Assembly (NCBI RefSeq): GCF_042477335.2
Contig: NC_091257.1
Location: 47,090,501 to 47,154,500 of the forward strand
Direction: 5' to 3'
Length of the DNA: 64,000 bases
Source of the DNA: Ovis canadensis
Taxonomy: Eukaryota > Chordata > Mammalia > Artiodactyla > Bovidae
In this document: positions 21,867-33,894 of the stretch, one piece after another
Layout of the letters: every line of letters begins with the position of its first letter
Numbering within the stretch: the stretch's first letter is position 1
Notes under the pieces: generated by a model
What the model was told of the DNA's origin: nothing
Databases searched by the model: none
Seen by the model: the letters and a program-made list of their open reading frames with translations, nothing else
Translations under genes and position numbers: made by a program

Positions 21867-22521
21867 GTCTTACTGAGGACACTAATTGCTTTGTTACACT
21901 AATTGCCCTATGAGAACCCAGGGAAGAAATTTCTCTTAGGAAACCCTATGATTTCTTTGTTTTCTTTTTTTTTGAGCAATATTTAAAATTTTAGTTTTAT
22001 CTACAGTTTGAATGAGGAACTGACCTCTTTCACTTACGTTGTTTGCTGCTAAAAAAAGTAAAAGTGAGATGTGTGGCTTGCCTGCAGCTCTCTTAACTTC
22101 CTACATGCTGTTAACTAATACTCATGTGTTCAAATTTCCACTATTCATTTTCTTTTTTCCCTAATTTTCCCCCTTGGTTGTTACTATTATCACTGCTTTT
22201 ACTATTCCACTTATCTTCATATGATGTATGTGTAAGCAGCCTTCAATTATTTTTAAAAGGTATAAATATTTTAAAATATTACACTAGCTTACTGCTGCAT
22301 AGATACATGGAATACGTTTGCAACTGAATAGTCATCTGAACGTTTGAATTAATCATCCATGGAATTCTATATTCATGTCCTAAATTTCTGTTTGGCAAGT
22401 GTCACTGGACAGAAAATCCATGCATTTTAGTTTTTCTAAGACAGTTGTACTGTTCTCCATGGCACTCTTCTCTCTGCCTCCCTCCACTTAACTTTTTTCT
22501 AATATATTTACTTGTTTATAG
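21867..22521. other. MRC1: MRC1 last intron, nothing assigned
   Basis: AT-rich with T-runs. It ends in the acceptor TTTATAG at 22,521. Confidence 0.55.
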
Positions 22522-22772
22522 CTGATCCAAGGAAGATGGAACCTTCTAAACCGTCTAGCAGTGCGACAGGAGTAGTAGTCATCGTGGTCCTCCTGATTAT
22601 ACTGGGTGCTGGCTTCGCTGTGTACTTCTTTTATAAGAAAAGACGTGTGCATTTGCCTCGAGAGGACGCTTTTGAGAACACTCTGTATTTTAACAGTGGA
22701 TCAAGTCCAGGAACTAATGATACAAAAGATCTCATGGGCAGCATTGAACAGAATGAACATGCGGCCATCTAG
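22522..22772 (+). CDS. MRC1: MRC1 last coding exon: transmembrane helix and cytoplasmic tail
   Basis: Completes the Ala codon, then encodes a juxtamembrane KMEPSKPSSSATG, a hydrophobic helix (about 22,569-22,631, running VVVIVVLLIILGAG and on to YFFY), a KKRR stop-transfer cluster, and a tail of some 46 residues ending in AAI before TAG. The tail contains FENTLY (22,671-22,688), the aromatic motif known to drive clathrin-mediated endocytosis and recycling of the mannose receptor. The human tail, as I remember it, reads very similarly with a few substitutions (for example HLPQEGAF where this has HLPREDAF). This exon fixes the gene identity and its + orientation. Confidence 0.97.
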
Positions 22773-23450
22773 TATCATGGCATGATTTAGGTATATTTGA
22801 ATTTCATAAAATTATAACTAAAATGGTAAGGTCTTTTGTTCAATGTGATTATTTCCTTTCAAATTATAATAGTACTGTACTACACTGGTCTGTCTTTTTT
22901 CCTTTGCCGAGTGGAAGAAATAAGTGCTCCTTTTTAAGCCTGGCAAGATATTTTCACAAAAGAGGGATAATGACATTGACTACTATGTTTAAGAAGATCT
23001 TAGGTGAATATACAGCATTAGTGTATAGCTCGTGTCAACTGCATTCAAATTCAAGAACCCCAGAAACAACCAGCTAAGCATCCTGAAATCATTTAAGGAG
23101 ATTCCAAAGACTTGTTACCCATGAAATAGTTATTTGATAATTAGAAGACCATTTTAAAAGTCAAGTACATATAACCTCAGGTGACACAAAAATTTAGTCA
23201 CCTTTTTCCTTATACCCATCTTGATTTTTTTAATTCCAGTTATTCAGAATTGTATTTGTACATGTGCAGAAAGAAAAAGGCAGCTGAGAATTTTGTGTGC
23301 CCCAAGCAAGATTTTCCAGGCTGAACATTACAAATGTGTTCTTTGTCCTGTTTTATGTATATCAGGAATGCAAAGATTTGAAATTAAAATGTAAATTTGC
23401 ATAACCAGATGTACTTAGATAATGTGAAATAAACATCAAAGACAAGGTGT
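22773..23450 (+). other. MRC1: MRC1 3' UTR
   Basis: Untranslated sequence after the TAG stop, AT-rich, with no repeat insertions recognised. It ends shortly after the AATAAA at 23,428. The length of about 680 bases agrees with my memory of mammalian MRC1 mRNAs. The exact cleavage point is inferred. Confidence 0.75.
23428..23433 (+). terminator. MRC1: MRC1 poly(A) signal AATAAA
   Basis: A canonical AATAAA followed within 35 bases by a GT-rich stretch (AAGGTGTATTT, then GGTTTGTATTTTGGTG), the expected downstream element. ATTAAA at 23,383 is a weaker upstream alternative. Confidence 0.75.
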
Positions 23451-24037
23451 ATTTTTAATAGGTTTGTATTTTGGTGATCTTAGTAAGTGTAAATTTTCTT
23501 TTAACTGTGATTTATTTATCCATTTACTTTACATTTTACTTGGAAAATTAATGATATTATGTAGAAGAATTTTTAAAATTAAGCTCTTAATGTATTTGGA
23601 AAATATAGATTGCTAAAACACTGTGCATAGAATTGTTTTTTTGCTATAATGACTTGGCCTATTTCCCTGGATCTTTCCCCTATAACACTGATCTCAGAAC
23701 GCAACAGTTGAAGGCATTGTTCCCTAATTGGGAATTAGGTTTCTAAGTATCTTTTCCTCACTTTACCAATTCCTCTCTGCTCAAAAACTTTTCCTCAGAT
23801 GAAGCTTTGTGTACACTGTGAAATATATTAGAGGTGTCACATCTACCCCGGTATCATATTTCCAATTCATCCTTGCCTTTCCCAAGGGGTTACTCACAAG
23901 CAGAAGTTCCTTACCTGAACAGGGATCTCAAATTGTTTGCAAAATGTTGTCTCCATTTGTGTTTTTGCCTTTTTTTTTTTTTCTGGGAAGAAAATAGCTA
24001 GCTTTTCAAGAAAGTCCATAACTCAAAAAGACTAACA
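23451..24037. other. Downstream of MRC1, nothing assigned
   Basis: AT-rich intergenic DNA with no recognised repeat or gene. Confidence 0.5.
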
Positions 24038-24167
24038 GGACTTCCCTAGGTCCTTCCCAGGTCCAGTGGTTAAGACTTTGAGCTCCTAATGCAGGGGGCC
24101 CGAGTTTGATCCCTGGTAAGGAAACCAGATCTTGCATGGTGCAACTAAAGATCCCATGTGCTGCAGC

Positions 24168-24200
<33 letters not shown>
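24038..24200 (+). mobile_element. CHR-type tRNA-derived SINE
   Basis: The tRNA-like head (TCCAGTGGTTAAGACTTTG, then CGAGTTTGATCCCTGGT as box B) and the CHR body (CAGATCTTGCATGGTGCAAC) end in an A run of about 20 followed by (GA)n. CHR SINEs are shared by ruminants, whales and hippos. The box-B-like text is a SINE remnant, not a tRNA gene. Confidence 0.88.
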
Positions 24201-25260
24201 AAGCAGCAGCATATTGGTTAGGAGGTAGGATGGAGTTTGCAATACCCCAACTTAATGGGGTTGTAAGAGGTGGGCAATTGTGAGAAAGCTTTCTGGGAAC
24301 AAACAACTTTCTCTCATGCCTCGGACAGTAGAAAACAACTTGCTTTTACTTTCTTGGTAAGAACAAAGCATGTTCCATTTGAGGACGTTCCAATGGAGAT
24401 AGTGGCTACAGTGTCATGGCAGTGTGTGGTTAATTATACTGAAAAAACTTTATATGTGCATTTTTTTTTTCTTTCAAGATACAAGAGAAACGAAAGAATT
24501 AGAAATATGGAAGAAAAGAAATATAAGAGTGAGCATGATTTACAAATTCTTTACACAAGTCATTTTCTTTAGAACTCAGAGCTACATTTTCGCAGAAAGT
24601 ATTTTGGACTTCAGACTTTTGTCTCATACTTAAATGTCTTATCAGTCTGTATTCAGTAGGATGCTGAATACACCTCGCATTATCCACTCAAACATACAAT
24701 CAAATAGATGTCATCTGTATCTATATATGCACTCAAACTCAGTAACATATTAAGCATATGGGGGCGGGGTAGAGAAATTTTATAAAACGGAGAAAAGCAG
24801 TTTTGTTTTGTTTGCCTTTTACGTTTATTTTTGGTTTTGGTGGTTGTAGTCCATTTGTTTTTGTTTTTTTAAACCAGAAACTCTTTCTGGGGATTAAATG
24901 TTTAAGTGCTCTCCACACTGGCTTTGCACTTGTTTTCATCAGAATTCAACAGTCAGAAGATTCTTAAAGAATTTTTTTTTCCCCAGTTGAACTCAAACAT
25001 TATGAATAGTCTTTAACTTGATCTCTAAAAATAAAGATGATATCTCTAGAGACTGGGAATCTCTTGATGCATCTGTTTTCAGTGTTCACTTGGGCATCTG
25101 TTTGTATATTTACCTATTTGTTCATCACATATACCATCAGCATCTCATACATATCCCAGGTGTTGAGCTAGGTCCTGGAGATTCAAATGTGGGTGAGAAG
25201 CTGTGCTGGTCCACAAGAAGTACACAGACTAATGGAGGTCCAGGCAAACAATCATTTTGG
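24201..25260. other. Intergenic, nothing assigned
   Basis: No repeat or gene recognised. The open frames here (for example 24,270-24,572) show no splice context or known motif. Confidence 0.45.
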
Positions 25261-25496
25261 AGTGATTTTTTTTTTATTGATGTATAGTTGATGCATGCTA
25301 TTATATAAATTACAGGTGTACAATATAGTGGCTTGCAATTTTTAAAAATTATTCTCCACTTATAATTATTATAAATTATTGACCATATTCCCAATATTGT
25401 ACAGTATAATCTTTATAGCTTATTTTATGCCTAATGGTTTATACCTCTTAATCCCCTACCCTTGTTGCCCCTCTCACCCCACTGGTAACCACTGAA

Positions 25497-25795
25497 GTGA
25501 AGTGAAGTCAGTTGTGTGACTCTATGACCCCATGGACTATAAAATGCATGGAATTCTCCAGACCCAGAATACTGGAGTGGGTAGCCTTTCCCTTTCTCCA
25601 GGGAATCTTCTCAACCCAGGGATCAAACCCAGGTCTCCTGCACTGGAGGCGAATTCTTTACCAGCTGAGTCACAAGGGAAGTCCAAGAATACCAGAGTGG
25701 GTGGCCTATCCCTTCTCCAGCTGATCTTCCCAACCCAGGAATTGAACCGTGGTCTCCTGAATTGCAGGAGGATTCTTCACCAACTGATCCATCAC
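25497..25795 (-). mobile_element. Bov-tA SINE with doubled head
   Basis: Complement of a Bov-tA body followed by two tRNA-derived heads in tandem, each ending around GGGAAGTCC or CCATCACC. It is inserted in the antisense L1. The double-head layout matches 12,851-13,092. Confidence 0.82.
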
Positions 25796-25963
25796 CATTA
25801 ATTTGTTCTTAATGTCTGTGAGTCTGCTTTGTTTTTGCTCTATTCACTAGTTTGTTGTATCTTTTAGCTTCCATGTATGAGTGATATTGTACAGTATTTG
25901 TCTTTCTATACCTGACTTATTACTTAGAATCTGGACTTAAACCCTCCCAGTCCACCTGTTGCT

Positions 25964-26055
25964 GCTGCTGCTGCTGCTAAGTTGCTTCAGTCGCATCCGA
26001 CTCTGTGCGACCCCATAGACTCCTGGGCTCCCCCGTCCTTGGGATTCTCCAGGCA
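25964..26055 (-). mobile_element. Bov-A2-type fragment with (GCT)n
   Basis: Begins with six GCT units, the complement of the AGC-rich Bov-A2 tail, then TTGCTTCAGTCGCATCCGAC to GGATTCTCCAGGCAG. Inserted in the same L1. Confidence 0.85.
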
Positions 26056-26585
26056 GGTCCACCTATGTTGCTGCAAATGGCAAAATTTTGTTATTTTTTA
26101 TGGCCGAACAATATTGCATTGTATGTACACCACGTTGTCTTTACCCATTCGTCTGTTGACTTCCATATCTTGGCAATTGTAAATAATGCTGGTATGAACA
26201 TTGGGGTACAGATATCTTTTTAATTCATGTTTTCTCTTTTTTTTTGGATATATACCCAGGAGTGGAATTGCTGGGTCATATGGTAGTTCTATTTCAGCTT
26301 TTTGAGAAACCTCCATAGTGTTTTCACACCGACTGAACCAGTTTACATTCCCAGCAACAGTGTGTGAAGGTTCCCTTTTCACTGCATCCTTGCCAACGTT
26401 TGTTATTTGTGTTCTTTTTGATCATGATCATGCTGACAGATGTGAGGTGATATCTCATTGTGACTTTGATTTGCATTCACCTGATGATTAGTGACACCGA
26501 ACATCTTTTCATGTGACTGTTGGCCATCTGTATTTCCTGTTTGGAAAACTGTATATCAGGTTTCTGCCCATTTTTCATTTGAGTT

Positions 26586-27755
26586 TTTTTTTTTTTGATG
26601 TTGAGTTGTACGAGCTTCCAAAACCTCATTTTTAACATAATCCAGTTCTTAAAGACACTGTCTCTGAATACAGTCACGTTCTGAGGTTCTGTGTTAGGGC
26701 TTCAACATATGAATTGGAGAGGAGGGCACAATTCAGCCCATAGCATGCTTCTACATTTTTTTTCAATTTTATTTTACTGATCGTTGTATTTGCAGGGTTC
26801 TCCAGACAAGTGAAACTAAAAGGTCTATCTATACATCTATTCATCAATTATCTATATCTGTATAGCTATCTATGTATCATCTATCTCTCATTTATCAATT
26901 ACCTACCATCAGTCTATCTATGTTATTATTTTCTACTGATTCTATTTCTTTGAATCCAACTGATATGCAATTCTTATACTAACATCACTAATTATATTAT
27001 TTGTAAATATGTTATTCCACTAAACCCAAACTACATGTATTCCACATTCAATGTTCATTCACCCTGGTTTTCAAAAATGCTCATGGTCTTTCCAACAGGC
27101 CTTAATACAAGAGAAAGTTTGACAGGGGGTTAGTTGAAATAGACAGTCTGAATATTTTATGGTTAAAATCTCTTATTTCTGCAGATTTAAGAAACATGAC
27201 CACATAAAAGTATTTCCATGGTCCCTCCCAGGGGTTTAGAAGGGACCCATGTGAGTGAGGGGCCCCAAAGGCTAAGCTTTATTTATTTCATTATAGAACA
27301 ACTCAGTGTCAGGAACAGCTTCTGATAGGTGGAGACTGGGCAGAGCCTGAAGGGATGATAGAATCTTGAGGAGGAAGGAAGGCAGGTGGGAATGGATGCC
27401 AGAGATAGGAAGAACTTGGCCAAAGCCACTGAGATAAGACACAGCTTGTTGTCATTAAGTAGGAAAGTGAGATGCATGTGGCAGGGGCTGGAGTTAGGAA
27501 TTGCCTCAAATACTGACAGGAAGTCATCTTCTGTTTGGTCCTCCCTACACCTGACCTGCATTCAGAGCATCCTGATACCATGTCAGGCTCCACCCACTTG
27601 ACCTGACCAAGGAGACGACCTAACTACTACTTTGCCTTAAAACACAAATAATCAAAGCTGTGTGCGTGACATGGCTTAACCTAGGAAGGCCTTCAGAAAT
27701 AACACTTCTTTTTCACTGAGACACTCAAATTTGGGGCCATTATTTACTGTAGTAA
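26586..27755. other. Intergenic, TATC-rich patch
   Basis: A degenerate (TATC)n stretch lies at about 26,820-26,930. The rest has no repeat family or gene that I recognise. Overlapping open frames at 27,283-27,601 on both strands look like chance. Confidence 0.45.
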
Positions 27756-28060
27756 ACTTAGTAAGAATCAGGATCAGAGAGACAAAGGTGCATTGGGAGA
27801 GCAGCACTGACATATCTACACGGCCATGTGCTAGGCAGATGGCTAGTGGGAAGCTGCTGCACGGCACAGGGAGCCCAGCTCCATGCTCTGTGATGACCTG
27901 GAGGGCTGGGATGCGGTGGTTGGAGGGAGGCTCAAGAAAGAGGGGATATATGTATACATGTAGCTGATTCACATTGTTCTACAGCAGAAACTAGCACAAC
28001 ATTGTAAAGCAATTACACTCCAACAAGAAAATAATAAAATGAAATAAAAACAGTCTCCCC
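27756..28060 (+). mobile_element. L1 3' end fragment
   Basis: Shows GGCTAGTGGGAAGCTGCTG, CTCCATGCTCTGTGATGACC, GGAGGGAGGCTCAAGAAAGA, TACATGTAGCTGATTCACAT, AGCACAACATTGTAAAGCAA and an A-rich tail. Same subfamily as the copies at 2,246 and 63,005. Confidence 0.8.
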
Positions 28061-29040
28061 CCTACTGAAAAAAAGAATTAGGCTCAGATATACCCCCACC
28101 TCATGACTTAGACTGTATAACTACGGAATGCATAGAACAGTTATTGGCTTGTCTCTATAACAAAATTAAAAGTAGAAAATTCTATCTTAATTTAGAAACC
28201 TTTGTATTATTGAGAATATAAGTCACCTACATTTTTGAGAATTTATATTCTGCAAATAAGTTAAGAAAAATCTGTTGTATTGGCTGTAAATGGGTGTTTC
28301 AACACTGATTGTATATGGTAAACACCTGAGCCCCACTCCAGGCCCATGAAACTAGAACCTGGGGATGGGACTAAGGCATTGGCTTGACTAGCAAAACAGA
28401 ACAAACAGATAAGAACTCCCTGGGTGATTTCATGAAGTTGGTGATGACAAAATGATGTTAAATAATACTTCCATGAAGGTTAATTATTCAGGATTCCCTA
28501 TGAGGTCAAAATTCTTGAAAACATGAGTATAGTAATGTCACTCACAATTATGGGAGATCAGTTAGTGAATTTTCTGATGTAGAAATACACTGGAAATGTT
28601 GCCCAAACCTCTCAACAACATACCAGGAATACATATTTTGGTATTAGAATTTCCTTAACATTTTGTAAATAATGTTTTTCATTTAGAAGGGACCCCTGAC
28701 AGGCAACTTTTTTCAACAAGAGGTGACACTGACATTGGAAAGGCTTTCTGAGTTGGCTGGAGATCCTGGCTGTGCTGCGGGACCTTTAAAATGTTCAAGT
28801 TATTCATGGCAGGTCTGCACAGTTAGGTTTTGGCAAAGACTCTTGATCTTATTCAACTAGCTCTGCGGGTTTGAGTTAACCCTTCTCCTTGTGGGTCTGC
28901 TTACAGCTCACATACAAACAGTTCTCTGTGAAATTTCAAGAAACCTGTGATGCTACCATGTTCTTTTTTCTGTTGACTTAATTTTTTTTTTTTTCCTTCA
29001 AGGGCAGGAAAGTTCAAGACTGCCTGTGCTTGCTCCTAAT
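28061..29040. other. Intergenic, nothing assigned
   Basis: No recognised gene or repeat. Confidence 0.45.
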
Positions 29041-29049
29041 TCAGGATTT

Positions 29050-29232
29050 TGGCAAGGGTTCTCAAACTTTGACGGGCATAAGAGTCTCTCAGAAAGATCA
29101 TTTAAAATAGAGAGTCCTCTGGGCCCCTGCTTGTGATTCTGATTAAGTAGATGTGTGTCCAAACCTGGAATCTGCATTTCAACAAATATCCCAGGGGATT
29201 CTGATACCCTCAGGCTGTGATTTTGATGAGCA
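29050..29232 (+). mobile_element. MER5A-like hAT relic
   Basis: Begins AAGGGTTCTCAAACTTTGAC and continues CTGGGCCCCTGCTTGTGATT, ATCTGCATTTCAACAAAT, CCCAGGGGATTCTGATACC. This matches the general MER5A layout, a short non-autonomous hAT-Charlie element. The right terminal repeat is eroded. Confidence 0.65.
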
Positions 29233-29437
29233 ATCTATTCTGGACTCATTTTTATGTGAAGGTATCATTTTCCCCAAAGCTATTATAAATCTCAAATAAT
29301 CCTTGAGGTCAAAGTCATATAACCAAACAGCATGGAAGTTAATGAAAACTGTAGTTTTTCAATTCTTTCTATTAATCAGAAATTGTTGGTGCTAAAATCC
29401 ACTTCTTTACTTCTTTTCTGAACTCCCTTATACTCTC

Positions 29438-29783
29438 TGCTGTGGACTGAATATATGCAACCTCCCCCCCAGCCCCGCCCCACCAAATCCATATAGGTTG
29501 AGACCTCACCCCCAAAGTGATAGTATTTGGAGGTAAGGTCTCTGGGAGGTGATTGGGTCATGAAAGCAGAACCCCTATGAATGGATTAGCTAGTGCTCTT
29601 ATGAAAGAGACCCCACAAAGGGAAGTCCATCTTCTATTAATTAGGAAGCTGGTTGTCACCAGACACTGAATCTGCTGGCAGCTCAGTCTTGGACCTCCCA
29701 GCCTCCTTAACTGTGAGGAATGAATTTCCGTTGTTTGTAAGCCACCATGTATCTGGTTATAGAAGCCCAAATGAATTAAGATA
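29438..29783 (+). mobile_element. MLT1-type LTR (ERVL-MaLR), solo
   Basis: Typical MLT1 text in order: TGCTGTGGACTGAATAT, GGGAGGTGATTGGGTCATGA, CCCTATGAATGGATTAG, AAAGAGACCCCAC, CTGTGAGGAATGAATTTCCG, GTTTGTAAGCCACC. It is a solitary ancient LTR without internal sequence. The second MLT1 in the window (54,370-54,735) is on the opposite strand. Confidence 0.8.
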
Positions 29784-31129
29784 TTCTCCCAAGGCTGCAG
29801 CATTCTTATACTCCCTTCCACCATCACCATGAACAAGCATGTGTGAGTTGACAATTTGCCTCTCTTATCCAGTCTTAGACTATAAATTCCAGGAGGGGGA
29901 AGGCCTGACATTATGTGAACCTGGGCAAATCCCTAGATCTTTGTGAAAAGAACCATTTCTCTGTGTTGTTGGTAATAACAAAACTGTTGATCAACATAGA
30001 GAATCTCACTTCATGGAAACATCAGTCTCCCTGGGTCAGTTTGCTCATCTTCTAAAAGGGAGTGAATGGGAAACTTCTCACACTCAGGACCATCTTAACT
30101 CTATAATCCAGTTATACTGTCTTGAGATGTGAGAGAGCAGGAGAGACCTGATCAACTTCTTTAAGAAAAATTGCCATCCATCTTTCAAAGAAGATTCTGT
30201 CTCTGTTTTCCTCCAGTTTTCTGGAAATCAGAGTAACACTTGGCTCAAAAGGTTACAGGGAAACTGATGAAGTACCTTTCAAATGCCAGGCCCAGTGGCA
30301 GGCAATCAAATGAATTCCAGCTGGTCCTGGACTGTGTTCTGCTTACTGCCATGTACCACCCTGGGGGTTAATTTCCCAACTCAGGCCCTGACTCTTGAAC
30401 TGGTGTGGATCCAGGAGGAGGATCTGAATTCTCCAGCGGAGAAGAAAAGAGGGTATTGGATTGACAGTGCCTAGGAATCTACTTCTCCAAATGGGAGAGT
30501 TCATTCACCTAGCAAGGTTTGACTCCCTCCAGGAAATACCGGGCTACAGGTTTGTCTATGTGTTTGTGTTATTGATCTCTGGTCTCATAATAAAATGTTA
30601 TTTTCTCTGGACTTGTCCAAGCTTCTATCTGGGCCTTTGCTGCCGTGTGTCCATAGGCTGTAACTAGAGACAGATTACTTAAGAACTGTTTTTGTTGGAA
30701 GTCTGTTCCCATATGCTGTGCACCCCACCAGCCCCCTACTTGTGCTTTGAGCCACCTCTCCTTATGAACCACAGCCTGGCCAGATATACCTGTGCTCACC
30801 TCAAGTCCCTACAGTGGATGCATCACAAAGCAGGTACTGGGACTCCCTCTTTTGAAACTGAGCAGGACCCCAGGTCCTTGCCCCTCTCCCCACAGTGTCC
30901 TCAGCCTGCCTTTCATCTGTGGAAAAACCTCAGTCAAAGATTAAAAGTTTAATCAGAGAAGTGAGGAAATGCAGGAAAAAGGAAAACGATCAAAGGAGAT
31001 CAAATAGTAATAATGTGATTAAGAATAGTCAAGGACATTTAATTCCTTCTCAAGGGCTATATATACTATTCTGAGCCATATCCCATGAGCTTTGTTATAG
31101 ATACTGAAACCCCCACAAAGTGGAAGAGG
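29784..31129. other. Intergenic, nothing assigned
   Basis: No gene, exon or named repeat recognised. Confidence 0.4.
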
Positions 31130-31545
31130 TTGACTACATGATGACCAGTCTTCGAGCCATGACAAATTTGCTGAAGTTCCAAGGATTAGCCTCAAGGAAA
31201 TGGAAACTGATCAACCTTGGAAATGAAGATTAACTGTACTTAAAACAATCAGGATGATGCTGAGCAGACCACCAATGACCAATTTCAAGATGACTGTCAG
31301 AGCTGACTGTGCTGTTTCTGCATGTAGCCCCCTCCATCTATAAAAACTCTTGCCCACTGATTGTGAATGGGGCACGGGCAGTCAGCCTTTGGACAGACAT
31401 CTGTCCCACACTCTCCGGTTGCCAGCATCCAAAATAAAGCAAACTTTCCTTTCCACCAATCTGGCCTCTTTTTTGGCTTTTGAGGGGTGAGCAGCTAGTC
31501 CTAGGTTCAAAACCACTTTGACTATCCACGGGGCCACTCCCTACC
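31130..31545 (+). mobile_element. Probable ERV-type solo LTR (tentative)
   Basis: Promoter-like layout of a class I LTR: a TATAAAA box at about 31,338, then ACTCTTGCCC, CTCTCCGGTTGCCAGCATCC, an AATAAA at about 31,433, then TTTCCTTTCCACCAATCTGG and a pyrimidine-rich TGGCCTCTTTTTTGGCTT. No gag, pol or env sequence flanks it. Edges and family are not resolved. The 146-codon open frame that starts just beyond it (31,598) has no known motif. Confidence 0.5.
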
Positions 31546-32110
31546 CAGCAAAGACACCCAAGCCAAACTTGCAGAGCTTGAAGGAAGCAGACCCGATTTG
31601 GAACCTCAGCCTGAGCAGCTGACAAGGACTCCGCTGCCAAGTGACAGAGAATCTGGCACAACCTCCAAAGGGGCCTCAGCCAACTGGAACTTGTGCAGCC
31701 ACCATGTTCTCCGGAGCTCATCTTCAAGATGTTTTCCATCACTGCACTTGTTTCTCTTCCTCCTAACCACACCTTTTCCTCGACAAGCAGGAAAATCTCA
31801 ATTCTCTGGGGTTCCCATGGGGGCCAAGAGGAGCAAGGAATACATGTCTTGGGAAGCCAGACAGTATCAGGTAGCTTTTCCTGAAGCTGATCTCAAAGAA
31901 TCCAAGCCACTGTGTTCTTCTGGACAGTCTTCAACTGAGTGTATTCCACAGCGCCAAACCTCAGGATGTCAAAGACCCAATGTCCCAGCTCAAAGATCAT
32001 TATGTAGAGAACAAATTCTCCCTTTGCCCTTTTTTTAAAAAAATATTTTTTTGACAAGGATCATTTTTAAAGCACTTATTGAATCTGTTACAATATTGCT
32101 TCTGTTTTAT
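31546..32110. other. Intergenic, nothing assigned
   Basis: Contains open frames with no recognisable domain. This could be unique DNA or an unrecognised internal remnant next to the LTR. Confidence 0.35.
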
Positions 32111-32114
32111 GTTT

Positions 32115-32228
32115 TGGTGTTTTGGCCTTGAATCATATGGGATCTTAGCTCCCCTAACCAGGGATGGAACCCACATTCCCTGCACTGGAAGGTGAAGTCT
32201 TAACCACTGGACTACCAGGGAAGTCCTT
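32115..32228 (-). mobile_element. CHR-type SINE
   Basis: Complement of the CHR head: TGGGATCTTAGCTCCCCTAA, AACCCACATTCCCTGC, then CTGGACTACCAGGGAAGTCC. Only the head and body start are kept. Confidence 0.82.
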
Positions 32229-32384
32229 GCCCTTTTGTTTTATTCAGGCCCTCACTAGATTGAGATTTACTCTGTTAAATTCTACAGTCTAAAGAGGTTC
32301 ACATGGGAAATGCTACATGGCCCCAAAGAGAAGCTGAGTTTCTATAAGTTCTAATGTAATAGAAAGCTGGGTTTCTTTTGTTTT

Positions 32385-32522
32385 GTTTTGTTTTTTTTAA
32401 TTAAAAAAATTTTGGACCATGCCATGCAGCAAGTATGATCTTAGTTCCTCAACCAGGGATTGAAACTGAGCCCCTGCTTTGGAAGGACAGAGTCTTAACC
32501 ACTGGACCACCAGGGAAGTCCT
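32385..32522 (-). mobile_element. CHR-type SINE
   Basis: A second minus-strand CHR 160 bases beyond the previous one: a T-rich start, CCATGCAGCAAGTATGATCT, then CCACTGGACCACCAGGGAAG. Confidence 0.82.
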
Positions 32523-33894
32523 GGAAGCTGAGTTTCAATCATAAAACTGATCTGATAGTTACTTTTAGGCCTCAACAGGGCCACAGGGTGCCCAGATAAT
32601 TGGTTCAACACAATCCATATTCTGGGTGTGTCTGTGAACCTGTTTCTGGATGAGATCAGCATTTGAATCAGTAAACTGAGTAAACCGGGTTGTCCTCCTT
32701 AATGTGGGAAGGGATCATTATTCAATCTGTTGAGGGCCTGAATTTGCTCTCTTGGGGGTGACCAGACATCAGAGTGCCTTAAACTGAGAGAGAAGAGCTT
32801 CAGTCTCAGCAAGGATTCTGAGCCCCCCACACAGAATGGAAACAGGAGAAGCACTGAACAAAAGCAGACCACAGGAATTAGGATGAGAAGATTCTTAGCC
32901 AGTGTCAGAGGGTATCACTGATTAGGTTTCCCTGGTGTTTGACCTGGGACTTTTAATCTAGTTCAGGATGGAATTTCTCTCTGGCCAGTTGACAAGGAGG
33001 CTCAGAGTTAGATTTAAGTTAGCATAAGAATATAAAAAGTCATATTTCTCATGCACATGGGTGCTACTCTGACTTTCAACAGTTTTGTGATTCAGTATCA
33101 ACCAATCTATTTAAACCATTTGGAAAAGTAATAGTTTTGTTCAGTATTGGACAGATAAGTTTAACAAATTAACTGAAAAATAGATTCTCATTCCCCAGTG
33201 ATTTACATTTTGACATCTTGTGGGAAAAATCCCTTGCTGGATTGGCTTGAGGTGTGTTTCCAAAGGGTGGGACTTCTGTCCATCTTCAGGACTCAAGAAC
33301 GCTCTCGTACTTCTGCATCTTACCTGTGCTGGCATCTTCCACTGCCAGGTCCTTCCCTGTTCCTAACAGTAGGAATTCCATCCATTCAAAGACATACTCT
33401 GATTCCACATTTATCAGTAGACTCAAAAACTGTGGATTCCTCTCTTTGTTTGCAAGCACTAATAATCTTAAGTCAATGCAGTGAAGTGTCTATATTATTG
33501 TTTACTGCTTGTGGTCAATATTTTCTGTTGATGGGTCCCCTCTATTTATCAAATACAGTGTGTAATGCTAGGAACACAAAAATGATTACGACCCGTGCCC
33601 CATTGATGAGTGCAGCTAAGACGTAACAAGATATAAACACATGAGTTAGCATACCATGGGGCAAGTGGGATAAAAAAAAATCACAAGGCACACATTATGG
33701 AGATTCTACCACACATGAGAATCGTGAAAGGCTTTCCAAAGCAAGTGGAATTTGAGCTGGGTCTTAGGAAAACAAACTAGATTCAGCAGCCGAGAGGAGA
33801 AAGGGGCTTTTCAGTTTGAGAGAATATCATGAATACTAGAACCTGGGGAAATTCAGTGTAACGGGAGCAAAGTGGCCTGGAGAAGAAGCCAAGG
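32523..33894. other. Intergenic, decayed repeat possible
   Basis: Around 33,555-33,770 the text (TGCTAGGAACACAAAAATGA, GAAAGGCTTTCCAAAGCAAG, TTTGAGCTGGGTCTTAGG) resembles a widespread ancient mammalian repeat whose family I cannot name. The rest is unassigned. Confidence 0.35.

Larger units (their letters stand above)
25261..26585 (-). mobile_element. L1 3' half (antisense), interrupted by two SINEs
   Basis: Minus-strand L1: the 3' UTR from about 25,265 (complement of TTTATTGATGTATAGTTGAT), continuing at 25,796-25,963 and 26,056-26,585. The last part encodes recognisable L1 ORF2 C-terminal text (YDPAIPLLGIYP, NCQDMEVNRRMG) with stops. Bov-tA insertions occupy 25,497-25,795 and 25,964-26,055. 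Confidence 0.85.

Noticed and set aside
27283..27601. Three overlapping open frames on both strands
   Set aside because: Frames on both strands of the same DNA with no known domain and no splice context; probably chance.
31598..32038. 146-codon open frame
   Set aside because: No start context, splice sites or known motif, and it lies beside a probable LTR. The opposite strand has an equally long frame (31,338-31,772), suggesting composition only.
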